Shown one piece after another: positions 40,630 through 49,191 of a DNA stretch of 64,000 bases; position 1 is the first letter of the stretch; every line of letters begins with the position of its first letter. The notes beneath the pieces are model-generated. The model had not been told where the DNA came from and did not search any database. It saw only the letters and a list, made by a program, of their open reading frames with translations. The stretch spans positions 5,580,001-5,644,000 of the forward strand of contig NZ_JAGGMR010000001.1 in the NCBI RefSeq assembly GCF_017875645.1, given 5' to 3'. The position numbers were made by a program, and so were the translations under genes. The DNA comes from Nocardia goodfellowii (GTDB lineage Bacteria > Actinomycetota > Actinomycetes > Mycobacteriales > Mycobacteriaceae).

Positions 40630-41559
40630 ATGAGCGAACGCACCCCACGGCCCGGCACCCATCGCCCGCGGCGACAGACCTCGGTGCCCGTAGCGAACGG
40701 CGAAATCGCCGTGTACGAATGGGGCGATCCGGCCGGCGAACCACTGGTTCTCGTGCACGGCCTGTCCGACACGCACCGGGTGTGGGCCGAGGTCGCGGCG
40801 CTGCTCGCCGACGGCTTCCGCATCATCACCTACGACGTGCGCGGGCACGGCCGGTCCGCGAAACCGGTTGCGCTGCGGGAATATCGGCTCGATCGGCTGG
40901 CGTCGGACTTCTTCGCCGTGCTCGATGCCGTGAGCCCGAGCCGCCCGGTGCATGTCTGCGGGCACGGCTGGGGCGCGGTGCAGGCGTGGGAGGCGGTATG
41001 TGACGAGCGCGCCAACACCCGCATCGCCTCGTTCACCGCGATCTCCGGCCCCAACCTCGATCATGTCGGAATGACGTTGCGCGAGTTGGCCGCTCACCCC
41101 ACGCGAACTGTACAACTGGTCACCGACCGGAAATTCTGGCGGCACGGTCCCGCCTCGGCGCAGACCGCCGCACGCCGGCTCGCCTACCCGCCCCGGGTGC
41201 GAACCTGGCTGATCGAACGCCTCGGCGGCATCCCGCGGGCCTACGCCCCGATCGCGCCGACGCTGCGCTCGGATCTGGTCGCGGGCGTCCGCATCGCGCG
41301 TGCGAATCTGGCCCAGCACCTGCTGTGGCCGCGTGTGCGCCGGACCGCGGTGCCGGTACAGCTGGTCGTCGACACCACCGATGTGCTGGTACCGCCGTTC
41401 CTGTACTTCGGCAGCGCCCGATGGGTGGATCGCCTGTGGCGCTGCGGGATTCCGGCCGATCACTGGCTGCCCTCGACCGAACCCCTGCTCGTCGCCGAGG
41501 CGATCGCGAACTTCATCGAGGACCTGCACGACAGCGACAACGCCCTCAACTCGGGGTGA
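40630..41559 (+). CDS. EphD-like alpha/beta hydrolase lacking the nucleophile
   Basis: A 309-residue alpha/beta hydrolase most like the epoxide-hydrolase domain of EphD-type proteins (VHVCGHGWGAVQAWEAV, where family members read GHDWG). The nucleophile Asp is Gly113 here, codon GGC at 40966-40968, one base from GAC. Other marks remain: VLVHGLSD (oxyanion), YDVRGHGRSAKP, and the C-terminal DHWLPSTEPLLVAEAI with the catalytic His. The SDR domain fused in EphD is absent. I start at MSERTPRPG; a start at 40543 would lie in the promoter. It is probably repressed by the divergent TetR. It may be inactive or have a changed function. Confidence 0.75.
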   Translation: MSERTPRPGTHRPRRQTSVPVANGEIAVYEWGDPAGEPLVLVHGLSDTHRVWAEVAALLADGFRIITYDVRGHGRSAKPVALREYRLDRLASDFFAVLDAVSPSRPVHVCGHGWGAVQAWEAVCDERANTRIASFTAISGPNLDHVGMTLRELAAHPTRTVQLVTDRKFWRHGPASAQTAARRLAYPPRVRTWLIERLGGIPRAYAPIAPTLRSDLVAGVRIARANLAQHLLWPRVRRTAVPVQLVVDTTDVLVPPFLYFGSARWVDRLWRCGIPADHWLPSTEPLLVAEAIANFIEDLHDSDNALNSG

Positions 41560-41669
41560 CCTAGGTCATTCCGTCCCGGTGGCAGAGGTGCCCGAGCTGG
41601 GAGCCCCGGCGGTGGTTTGCGAGAATGGGTGGTCGATTGCCCAGCTCACGAAGGACTCCTCTACCCGCG

Positions 41670-43100
41670 ATGGCCGAAAGCAGTATCGATTCCACCGAGC
41701 TCGCGACCTGTCTGCGGGTGCTCGAACAAGCCGGGCAGCTCGACAAGGACCATCCGGATTCCCTCGCCGTACAGCGGGCGGTCGGGCACATGTTCAAGAA
41801 GCTCAAGCAGCGCCGCCGCACCGAGGCCCGCGCGGCGATCTCCCAGGCGGACCGTGCGGTGGTCGCGGCCACCGCCACCGGTTCACCGAAGCGGATCGAC
41901 GACGAGACCGCCGGCATCCCGCTGAGCTCGAACGCGGCTGGCGCGAGCGCGGGCGAACTGCTCCGGGCCCGCCCCTGCTACATCTGCAAGGAGCGCTACA
42001 CCCGGGTCGACGCGTTCTACCACCAGCTCTGCCCGGACTGCGCGGCCGACAGCCACACCAAGCGCGACGCCCGCACCGACCTGTCCGGCAAGCGGGCCCT
42101 GCTCACCGGCGGGCGCGCGAAGATCGGCATGTACATCGCGCTGCGGTTGCTGCGCGACGGCGCGCACACCACCATCACCACCCGCTTCCCCAACGACGCC
42201 ATCCGCCGCTTCGCCGCCATGGACGACAGCGGCGACTGGATGCACCGGCTGCGCATCGTGGGCATCGACCTGCGCGATCCGGCGCAGGTGGTCGCGCTCG
42301 CCGACGACGTGGCCGCCCAGGGCCCGCTCGACATCCTGATCAACAATGCCGCGCAGACCGTGCGTCGCTCGCCCGGCGCCTACAGCGCCCTCGTCGACGC
42401 CGAGAGCGGTCCGCTGCCGGTCGGCGCGCTGCCCGAGATGGTGACCTTCGGTAAGACCATGCAGGCGCACCCGACCGCCCTGACCGCCTCGCTCGCGCCG
42501 ACCCTGACCGCCGCCGATGTCGCCGAACTCGCGTTGGTCGCGGGATCGGCCACCCCGGAACGTATTTCGGCCGGTATCGCGATCGACGCGGGTGGGCTGG
42601 TCCCCGATCTGGCGCACACCAACAGCTGGGTGCAGACCGTCGGCGAGGTCGATCCCACCGAACTGCTCGAGGTGCAGCTGTGCAACTCGGTGGCGCCGTT
42701 CATCCTGGTCTCGCGCTTGCGTCCGGCCATGGCGGCGGCGCCGGCGCGGCGCAAGTACATCGTGAACGTCTCCGCCATGGAGGGCCAGTTCTCCCGTGCC
42801 TACAAGGGCCCGGGGCACCCGCACACCAATATGGCCAAGGCGGCGCTGAACATGCTGACCCGCACCAGCGCCAAGGAGATGTTCGACGAGGACAACATCC
42901 TGATGACCGCCGTCGACACCGGCTGGATCACCGACGAGCGCCCGCATTACACGAAGATGCGCCTGGCCGAGGAGGGTTTCCACGCGCCGCTGGACTTGGT
43001 CGACGGCGCGGCCCGGGTGTACGACCCGATCGTGCAAGGCGAGAACGGCAACGACATCTTCGGCGTCTTCCTCAAGGACTACCGGCCCTCCCCCTGGTGA
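41670..43100 (+). CDS. SDR-family protein with N-terminal zinc-ribbon
   Basis: A 476-residue protein. A helical N-terminus (1-95) is followed by a four-cysteine ribbon (CYIC at 103-106, CPDC at 121-124). A Rossmann domain of the short-chain dehydrogenase type follows, with ALLTGGRAKIGMYIA (nucleotide loop), LDILINNAAQT, a long insert (about 230-310), VNVSAMEGQF and HPHTNMAKAALNML. The catalytic Tyr of YxxxK is replaced by Thr in TNMAK. AAGGA lies 14 bases before the ATG, a loose spacing. The role is unknown; substrate and redox activity cannot be assumed. Confidence 0.78.
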   Translation: MAESSIDSTELATCLRVLEQAGQLDKDHPDSLAVQRAVGHMFKKLKQRRRTEARAAISQADRAVVAATATGSPKRIDDETAGIPLSSNAAGASAGELLRARPCYICKERYTRVDAFYHQLCPDCAADSHTKRDARTDLSGKRALLTGGRAKIGMYIALRLLRDGAHTTITTRFPNDAIRRFAAMDDSGDWMHRLRIVGIDLRDPAQVVALADDVAAQGPLDILINNAAQTVRRSPGAYSALVDAESGPLPVGALPEMVTFGKTMQAHPTALTASLAPTLTAADVAELALVAGSATPERISAGIAIDAGGLVPDLAHTNSWVQTVGEVDPTELLEVQLCNSVAPFILVSRLRPAMAAAPARRKYIVNVSAMEGQFSRAYKGPGHPHTNMAKAALNMLTRTSAKEMFDEDNILMTAVDTGWITDERPHYTKMRLAEEGFHAPLDLVDGAARVYDPIVQGENGNDIFGVFLKDYRPSPW

Positions 43101-43120
43101 AATCCGCCTAAGCTGGAGCT

Positions 43121-43504
43121 GTGCTGTACCGGCTGATGGCCGACGCCACGGCGGCCGCGCATTTCGCGTTCGTGGCCTATGTGGTGGTGGGCGGGTTCTC
43201 GGCGTGGCGCTGGCCCCGCACCATGTGGCTGCACCTGATCGCGGTCGGGTGGGGCTTCGGCACGGTGCTGATCGGGTACGACTGCCCGCTCACCTATGTC
43301 GAGGACTGGGCTCGACGGCGAGCCGGGCAGGAGGGACTGCCGTCCAGCGGGTTCATCGATCACTATCTGACCGGCGTGATCTACCCCGATTCAGCGCTCG
43401 GCCTGGTACGCGGTCTGGTCGCGGTCTGCGTCGTGGTTTCGTGGGCGGGTTTTGCCTGGCGACTGCGCGAGTCGAGAACACCGGCGGGTTCGCCCGGCCG
43501 CTAG
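43121..43504 (+). CDS. DUF2784 membrane protein
   Basis: A 127-residue DUF2784 protein with three to four membrane helices and the family marks HFAFVAYVVVGG, HLIAVGWGFGTVLIGYDCPLTYVEDWARRRAG and GFIDHYLTGVIYP. The function is unknown. The GTG start follows TAAGCT by six bases, suggesting a leaderless mRNA independent of the SDR gene. Confidence 0.88.
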   Translation: MLYRLMADATAAAHFAFVAYVVVGGFSAWRWPRTMWLHLIAVGWGFGTVLIGYDCPLTYVEDWARRRAGQEGLPSSGFIDHYLTGVIYPDSALGLVRGLVAVCVVVSWAGFAWRLRESRTPAGSPGR

Positions 43505-43563
43505 GCGAGACCGAACCGGCGCACCGAATCCGGCCTCGCCCCCGAGAGGTGTTGCCGTGGAGC

Positions 43564-44319
43564 TCATCTCAGCGTTTCGATGATGACTTCGGCGACCGCC
43601 GCGGACTGCTCGTCGAGGTAGAAGTGGCCGCCGGGGAAGGTGTGCAAACGGAATTTTCCCATGGTGTGGGCGCGCCACTCGGCCGCCTGATCCTGGCTCG
43701 TCGTCGGATCTTCGGTGCTGACCAGAGCCTCGACGTCGCAGTTCAGCGGGTCGGCCGAGCGATGGAGGTAGGTTTCGACCGCCTGATAGTCGGTGCGGAC
43801 AGTCGGCAGGACGAGTTCGGCGAGCGCGGGCTCGGCACGCAGGATGGCGACCGAGGCGGGATCGTCGGCCAGCCGTTCCAGATCACCGATCAGCGCGTCG
43901 TCGGAGGCCAGATGCAAGCGGCCGGGTTCGGCGAAAGTCGGTGCGGGGCGGCCGGATACGAACAGGGTGCCGATCTCCTGCCCGCCGCGTTCCAAGCGGA
44001 CGGCGGTTTCGTAGGCCACGGTCGCACCCATGCTGTGCCCGAACAGCGACAGGCCAGCGAGTGGCGCCTGCCGAAGTAGTTCCGCCGCAATGTGATCGGC
44101 GAGTTCGTGCAAGTCCCCGATGGCCGGGTCGCCCAGCCGGTCCTGGCGGCCGGGCGGCTGCACCGCGGCCACCGAAACGCCGGACCCGAAGCGGCGCGCC
44201 AACTCTCGGTACGCAACGGCCGAACCGCCGCCGGGCGGAAAGCAAACCAGCTGATGGCGCGGCGCCGGATCGGCTCGCAACACCCGCAGCCAGTCCGTGC
44301 CGGTGATCGCCTTGTCCAC
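43564..44319 (-). CDS. type II thioesterase (stand-alone)
   Basis: A 251-residue alpha/beta thioesterase of the TEII/GrsT kind, which clears misprimed or stalled acyl groups from NRPS/PKS carrier proteins. Marks are QLVCFPPGGGSAVAYRELAR, VAAVQPPGRQDRLGD, GHSMGATVAYE (Ser96), FVSGRPAP, and a late FPGGHFYLDEQ (His). I take GTG 44319, with AGGAGG eight bases upstream. The frame continues upstream, but that segment resembles no thioesterase. No NRPS or PKS gene is in the window. Confidence 0.85.
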   Translation of the reverse strand: MDKAITGTDWLRVLRADPAPRHQLVCFPPGGGSAVAYRELARRFGSGVSVAAVQPPGRQDRLGDPAIGDLHELADHIAAELLRQAPLAGLSLFGHSMGATVAYETAVRLERGGQEIGTLFVSGRPAPTFAEPGRLHLASDDALIGDLERLADDPASVAILRAEPALAELVLPTVRTDYQAVETYLHRSADPLNCDVEALVSTEDPTTSQDQAAEWRAHTMGKFRLHTFPGGHFYLDEQSAAVAEVIIETLR

Positions 44320-44403
44320 GTCCCAGTCCTCCTGTTCAAGAAAGTAACACGCAAGCATTTCACCAACCCCCGACAGACGCGCGGCACGACTAGTGTCGAC
44401 CAG

Positions 44404-45750
44404 GTGATCGCGCATGCACGACTGGTCCACGACTACGAAACCGGAATCGGGGTACCCGGCTCCACTATCGCCCCCGGCCCCGATCCCGGCAGCAATCTCG
44501 CTGCGACACTTCCGGTCTGGGCCCTCGCCGCTGGATCGGTGTCCGCGCTCACCGCGGCCGCGAACCGCCATCGGCAGGCGAATCGGCTGGCGCCGGTACA
44601 ACATCGGATCGATCCGGGGCGGATCAACGCCGCCTTCCGCAGCGACGATCTGTTACGGGTGGACGGCCGTCAGGTGCCCATGTTCGGCGACCTGTCCGGC
44701 TTCTTCCCCACCTTCGACGGCTGGGTCCGCACCCACGCGAACTATCCGCACCACCGCGCCCGGCTGCTGGCCGCGCTCGGCCTGCCCCCCGAAGCGCCGG
44801 AGGATCTCGCGGTCGCGATGCTGGCGATGACCCGGGCCGCCGATATCGAGGAGAACGCGGCCGCGGTCGGCGCCATCGCGGTGCGGGTGCGCACCGAAGC
44901 GGAATGGGCCGCGGAGCCCCAGGCGCAGGCGTCGGCCGACGGACCGCTGGTCGCGATCGAGCCGCGCACCGATCGCGCGGCGCCCCGATACCGGTCCGAC
45001 CCGACCCCGTTCCAGCCGCTGCGCGGCGTCCGGGTGCTGGACCTGACCCGAGTGATCGCCGGGCCGGTCGCGACTCGTGCGCTGGCGCTGCTGGGGGCGG
45101 AGGTCTTGCGCATCGACCCACCGCAGCTGCCGGAAATCCCCTGGCAGTACCTCGACACCTGCCAGGGCAAACGCTCTGCGCTGCTCGATCTCCGGGCGCA
45201 GTGGGGCACTTTCGACGAATTGCTCGCCTCCGCCGACGTGCTGGTCACCGGATACCGCCCGGGTGCGCTGGAACGCGCCGGCCTCGATATCGAGGTGCGG
45301 CCAGGTTTGGTCCACGGCCGGATCTGCGCCTGGGGCGAGTCGGGCCCGTGGGCCGAGCGCCGCGGCTTCGACAGCATCGTGCAGGCGGCGACCGGAATCT
45401 CGATCACCGAAGGCGCGCCGTCGGTGCCGGGCTCGCTGCCGGCCCAGGCGCTCGATCACGCCTCGGGCTACCTGCTGGCCGCCGGAATCATCGACGCGCT
45501 CGTCGCCCGGGTCTTCGACGGCATCGGCCGTGACGTGCGAGCGTCCTTGGCGCGCACCGCCTCCTGGCTGTTGTCCGCGCCGGACCGTAGCCCGCGCCAC
45601 TCGAACCCTACCCCGCCGAGCCTGGCCGCCGCCGTCTACCGCGGCAACACCATCACCGCCGCTCCGGCTCTCGCCGAGTACCCCGACTACCTCTGGCCCG
45701 CGCCCGAGTACGGCGGCGACGAGGCCGCCTGGCCGGTCTACAGCCGCTAG
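44404..45750 (+). CDS. class III CoA-transferase (CaiB/BaiF family)
   Basis: A 448-residue CaiB/BaiF-type enzyme. The hallmark GVRVLDLTRVIAGPVATRALALLGAEVLRID lies at about 205-240, followed by WQYLDTCQGKRSALLDL, DVLVTGYRPGALERAGLD, GRICAWGESGPWAERRGFDSIVQAATGI and LDHASGYLLAAGI. The 200-residue segment before the hallmark is unusually long and looks like a rearranged second half. The start is GTG seven bases after TAGTGT (leaderless). It is divergent from the thioesterase. It probably moves CoA between carboxylates in side-chain or fatty acid breakdown. Confidence 0.8.
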   Translation: MIAHARLVHDYETGIGVPGSTIAPGPDPGSNLAATLPVWALAAGSVSALTAAANRHRQANRLAPVQHRIDPGRINAAFRSDDLLRVDGRQVPMFGDLSGFFPTFDGWVRTHANYPHHRARLLAALGLPPEAPEDLAVAMLAMTRAADIEENAAAVGAIAVRVRTEAEWAAEPQAQASADGPLVAIEPRTDRAAPRYRSDPTPFQPLRGVRVLDLTRVIAGPVATRALALLGAEVLRIDPPQLPEIPWQYLDTCQGKRSALLDLRAQWGTFDELLASADVLVTGYRPGALERAGLDIEVRPGLVHGRICAWGESGPWAERRGFDSIVQAATGISITEGAPSVPGSLPAQALDHASGYLLAAGIIDALVARVFDGIGRDVRASLARTASWLLSAPDRSPRHSNPTPPSLAAAVYRGNTITAAPALAEYPDYLWPAPEYGGDEAAWPVYSR

Positions 45751-45838
45751 CGCGAGAGCGGGCGCGCGGAAAATACTTTGCGCAACCTGTCGGTGGGCGA
45801 TGAGATGGTGATACATCAGGCCATCGAAGGGAATTCTT

Positions 45839-47401
45839 GTGTCCACCACCAGCGATCACACCTCTGGTGCCGCCGTGGTCGCGCCACGCGCCGGACGCAA
45901 GGAATGGGTCGGGCTGATGGTGCTGGCCCTGGCCTGCCTGGTCTACTCGATGGATCTGACCGTGCTGCACCTGGCGGTCCCGATGATCAGTTCGGATCTG
46001 CATCCGACGAGTTCGCAGCTGTTGTGGATCATCGATGTCTACGGGTTCATGGTGGCGGGACTGCTGATCACCATGGGCACGCTCGGCGATCGGATCGGGC
46101 GGCGGCGAATACTGCTGGTCGGGGCGGCGTTGTTCACCGTGGTGTCGATCGTGGCGGCGTTCGCGCCCAGCGCCGAGACCCTGATCGTGTGCCGGGCACT
46201 GCTCGGAATCGCGGGGGCGACGGTCGCGCCGTCCACGTTGTCGCTGATCTTCAACATGTTTCGTGATGCCCGGCAGCGGTCGGTGGCGGTCGGTGTGTGG
46301 GTCGGCGCGTATTCGACCGGTGGCGCCGTGGGCCCGATCTTCGGCGGGTTCCTGCTGCAGAACTTCTGGTGGGGCTCGGTTTTCCTGCTCGCGGTGCCCG
46401 TCATGGTGCTGCTGCTCGTGCTGGGACCGAAGGTTTTGCCAGAGTTCCGGGATCCGGCGGCCGGCAAGCTGGATCCGCTGAGCGCGGCGATGTGTGTGAC
46501 GACGATGATCGCGCTGGTCTTCGCGATGAAGAAGATCGCGCAGGACGGCTTCGGCCTCGCCGCCGTCGGCGCGCTGATCGCCGGCCTCGTGCTCGGTGCG
46601 GTGTTCGTGCGGCGGCAGCTCACCCACGCCGATCCGATGCTGGATCTGCGGTTGTTCCGGTTGAGCACGTTCCGGATCGCCCTGCTGATCAATATGATCG
46701 GCATCTTCGTAGCGTTCGGCTACTTCCTGTTCGTGGCCCAGTATTTCCAGCTGGTGCTGGGGATGACACCGCTGGCGACCGGCTTGGTGATGGCTCCCTC
46801 GGGTATCGGGTTCATCGTCGGCTCCCAGCTGACGCCGCGCGTCGTGCGCGTGGTGCGGCCCGCCTATCTGATCGGCGGCGGGATGGCGCTGGCCGGGGTC
46901 GGATTGCTGATGATGACACTGCTCACCGCCGACGGCGGCTACGGAATGGCAATGGCCGCCTCGGTGGTCTGTTCGCTGGGGCTGGCACCGGTATTCGGCA
47001 TCACCACCGAGATCATCGTCGGCTCCGCGCCGCCGGAGCAGGCCGGCGCGGCTTCCGGTGTCTCCGAGACGGGCGCCGAACTCGGCGGCGCGCTGGGCAT
47101 CTCGATCCTGGGGAGCATCAGCGTCGCCATCTACCGCGGCGATCTCGCCTCGGCACTGCCCGCGGACTTGCCGCCCGAGGCCGCCCGATCCGCCCGCGAC
47201 ACCCTCGGCGGGGCGGTCGACGTGGCCGCCGGATTGCCCGGCGCGCTGGGTGATTCGGTACTGCGGGCGGCACGGGACGCATTCCTGCACGGTGTGCATC
47301 TCACCGCCGGCATCGCCGGTATCGCCGCGCTGGTCATCGCGGTGGTCGCGTTCCGTCGGCTGTGGTCGCTGCCGCCCGGGGATTACAGCAGCGAAGACTG
47401 A
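45839..47401 (+). CDS. MFS drug exporter, DHA2 (EmrB/QacA-like)
   Basis: A 520-residue major facilitator protein with about 14 membrane helices. Early marks are MDLTVLHLAVPMISSDL (motif D1-like) and GTLGDRIGRRRILLVG (motif A), then the motif C-like GAYSTGGAVGPIFGGFL. It would exchange protons for organic cations or antibiotics. The GTG start has AAGGGAA five bases upstream. The convergent TetR at 47432-48013 could be its regulator. Confidence 0.9.
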   Translation: MSTTSDHTSGAAVVAPRAGRKEWVGLMVLALACLVYSMDLTVLHLAVPMISSDLHPTSSQLLWIIDVYGFMVAGLLITMGTLGDRIGRRRILLVGAALFTVVSIVAAFAPSAETLIVCRALLGIAGATVAPSTLSLIFNMFRDARQRSVAVGVWVGAYSTGGAVGPIFGGFLLQNFWWGSVFLLAVPVMVLLLVLGPKVLPEFRDPAAGKLDPLSAAMCVTTMIALVFAMKKIAQDGFGLAAVGALIAGLVLGAVFVRRQLTHADPMLDLRLFRLSTFRIALLINMIGIFVAFGYFLFVAQYFQLVLGMTPLATGLVMAPSGIGFIVGSQLTPRVVRVVRPAYLIGGGMALAGVGLLMMTLLTADGGYGMAMAASVVCSLGLAPVFGITTEIIVGSAPPEQAGAASGVSETGAELGGALGISILGSISVAIYRGDLASALPADLPPEAARSARDTLGGAVDVAAGLPGALGDSVLRAARDAFLHGVHLTAGIAGIAALVIAVVAFRRLWSLPPGDYSSED

Positions 47402-47431
47402 CGGGCCATCCACCAGCCGAATCCGCGCTGC

Positions 47432-48013
47432 TCAAGGCGCGGCCGGATCCGCGACGCAGGCCGTCATCGCCGCGACCAGCCGCGATCCGGCCGGCAGGGC
47501 TTTGCCGTCGCTCATCACCCACAGCACCGACATCCCCTGGGCCAGGGTGAAGTACAGGCCGGCCAATTCTTCGGCCTGTTCCGCGGTCAGACCCGGGTGT
47601 GTCTCGGTGAGCGACTGCGCGATATCGCGGTGGGCCTGCGGGATGCTGTCGGCCATGAAAGCCTGGGATTCCGACGAGCGTGCGACGCGCAGCATGTTCT
47701 CCAGGCTGGCCAGCATCGCTTCCCGGTTGTCGGCGAACACGGCGGGAAGGCCGTCCACCATGGCCGCGAAGGCCTCGGGCAGTGGGCGGCCGGCGGTCTG
47801 ACGGATCAGCGCCTCCATCGCGTCACCGATACCGGTGCCCAGTGCCTCCGAAAGCGCCTCGGTGATCAGGCGTTCCTTGGAACCGAAGTGGTAGCCGATG
47901 GCCGCGAGGCTGACTCCGGCCGCGGCCGCGATATCGCGAGCGGTGGTTTTCGCGACGCCGCGCTCCATGATCGCCTTGCGCGCCCCCGCCAGTAGATCTT
48001 CCCGGTTTCCCAT
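47432..48013 (-). CDS. TetR-family regulator
   Basis: A 193-residue TetR repressor: DLLAGARKAIMERGVAKTTARDIAAAAGVSLAAIGYHFGSKERLITEAL. The C-terminal region resembles TetR_C_11-type regulators of efflux pumps. It converges on the MFS exporter gene 30 bases away, which suggests but does not prove control of it. The promoter region carries a dyad at 48030-48055. Confidence 0.85.
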   Translation of the reverse strand: MGNREDLLAGARKAIMERGVAKTTARDIAAAAGVSLAAIGYHFGSKERLITEALSEALGTGIGDAMEALIRQTAGRPLPEAFAAMVDGLPAVFADNREAMLASLENMLRVARSSESQAFMADSIPQAHRDIAQSLTETHPGLTAEQAEELAGLYFTLAQGMSVLWVMSDGKALPAGSRLVAAMTACVADPAAP

Positions 48014-48029
48014 CCGGACACCCTAGCGC

Positions 48030-48055
48030 ACGTCTAAGACGAATGTCCAAGACGT
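48030..48055 (-). promoter_or_regulatory. dyad operator upstream of TetR
   Basis: ACGTCT (48030-48035) and AGACGT (48050-48055) are inverted. Inside, CGTCTAAGACG (48031-48041) is a perfect palindrome. On the minus strand a TTGGAC (48050-48045) and TAGGGT (48025-48020) promoter-like pair overlaps it. Autoregulation by the TetR protein is likely. Confidence 0.55.
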
Positions 48056-48129
48056 TCGTGCCAGTCGCTGGATGCGGCACGTACGGTCTCCTGCGCGAGT
48101 CCATCCGCCCAGGCGGCTAGGCTCGAGCT

Positions 48130-49191
48130 GTGCGGCAGAAGATCATCGTGGACGTCGACACCGGAATCGACGATTCTCTGGCCCTGCTGTATCTGCTGGC
48201 CTCTCCCGAGGCCGAGATAGTCGGGATCGCGTCGACCGCGGGGAACGTACCGGCGGCGCAAGTGGCGGCGAACAATCTCGCCTGGCTGGATGTGTGCCGC
48301 GCGCCGAATATCGAGGTCACGCTGGGCGCGGCCGAACCCGTCGCGATTCCCTTGCGTACCACCGAGGATACCCACGGCCCGCAAGGCGTCGGATATGCCG
48401 TGCTGCCGGAGTCCGCGCGATCGCTCTCGGACCGATCCGCCGTGGACATGTGGATCGAACTCGCTCGGGCGCATCCGGGCGAATTGATCGGCCTGTGCAC
48501 CGGTCCACTGACCAATCTCGCGCTCGCGCTGCGCATCGAACCCGCTCTGCCGCGCCTGCTGCGCCGCCTGGTGATCATGGGCGGTGCCTTCAACCAACCC
48601 GGCAACACCACACCGACCAACGAGTGGAACGTGCACGTCGATCCGGAGGCCGCCAAGGAGGTCTTCGACGCTTTCAGCACGGCCCCGTCCCGGCCGATCG
48701 TGTGCGCGCTCGACATCACCGAGACCATCGAGATGTACCCGAGCCACCTCGCACGGCTCGCCGAGCTCGCCGGCAGCCTGCCGCCGGAAATCGTCTCCGA
48801 GACCGATCCGGCCGGGACGCGGTCGACCGCGTCCAACCCGATCGTGCGCCACGTCAGTGACGCGGTGCGGTTCTACTTCGAGTTCCATCGGCTCTACAAC
48901 CAGGGCTACCTCGCGCACATGCACGATCCGTTCGCCGCCGCCGTGGCGCTCGATCCGGCGCTGGCCGCGGTCCGGCCCGCGACCGTCGACGTGGAGCTCG
49001 CCGGCACCGTGACCCGCGGCGCCACCGTCGCCGACTGGGCGGGCATGTGGGGCCGGGAACCCAACGCCGACATCGTGATCGGCACCGATCCCGACCTGTT
49101 CTTCGACCGCCTCATCACCCGGGTCGCCGCACTCGCCCGGGCGCTCTACCCAGTCGGCGGGATGTCCCGCCCCACCCAGGAGGTCCGGTGA
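48130..49191 (+). CDS. inosine-uridine-type nucleoside hydrolase
   Basis: A 353-residue nucleoside N-ribohydrolase. It cleaves the N-glycosidic bond of nucleosides to base and ribose. The calcium-binding N-terminal motif is VDVDTGIDDSLAL. The middle has LCTGPLTNLALAL and VIMGGAF then TPTNEWNVHVDPEAA. The late HDPFAAAVAL holds the conserved His and Asp. The start is GTG six bases after TAGGCT (leaderless). It overlaps the amidohydrolase by four bases, so a nucleobase salvage or breakdown unit is likely. Confidence 0.92.
   Translation: MRQKIIVDVDTGIDDSLALLYLLASPEAEIVGIASTAGNVPAAQVAANNLAWLDVCRAPNIEVTLGAAEPVAIPLRTTEDTHGPQGVGYAVLPESARSLSDRSAVDMWIELARAHPGELIGLCTGPLTNLALALRIEPALPRLLRRLVIMGGAFNQPGNTTPTNEWNVHVDPEAAKEVFDAFSTAPSRPIVCALDITETIEMYPSHLARLAELAGSLPPEIVSETDPAGTRSTASNPIVRHVSDAVRFYFEFHRLYNQGYLAHMHDPFAAAVALDPALAAVRPATVDVELAGTVTRGATVADWAGMWGREPNADIVIGTDPDLFFDRLITRVAALARALYPVGGMSRPTQEVR

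Noticed and set aside
44320..44604. Upstream extension of the thioesterase frame
   Set aside because: It crosses the start of the divergent CoA-transferase and lacks family similarity. AGGAGG directs initiation at the GTG at 44319.
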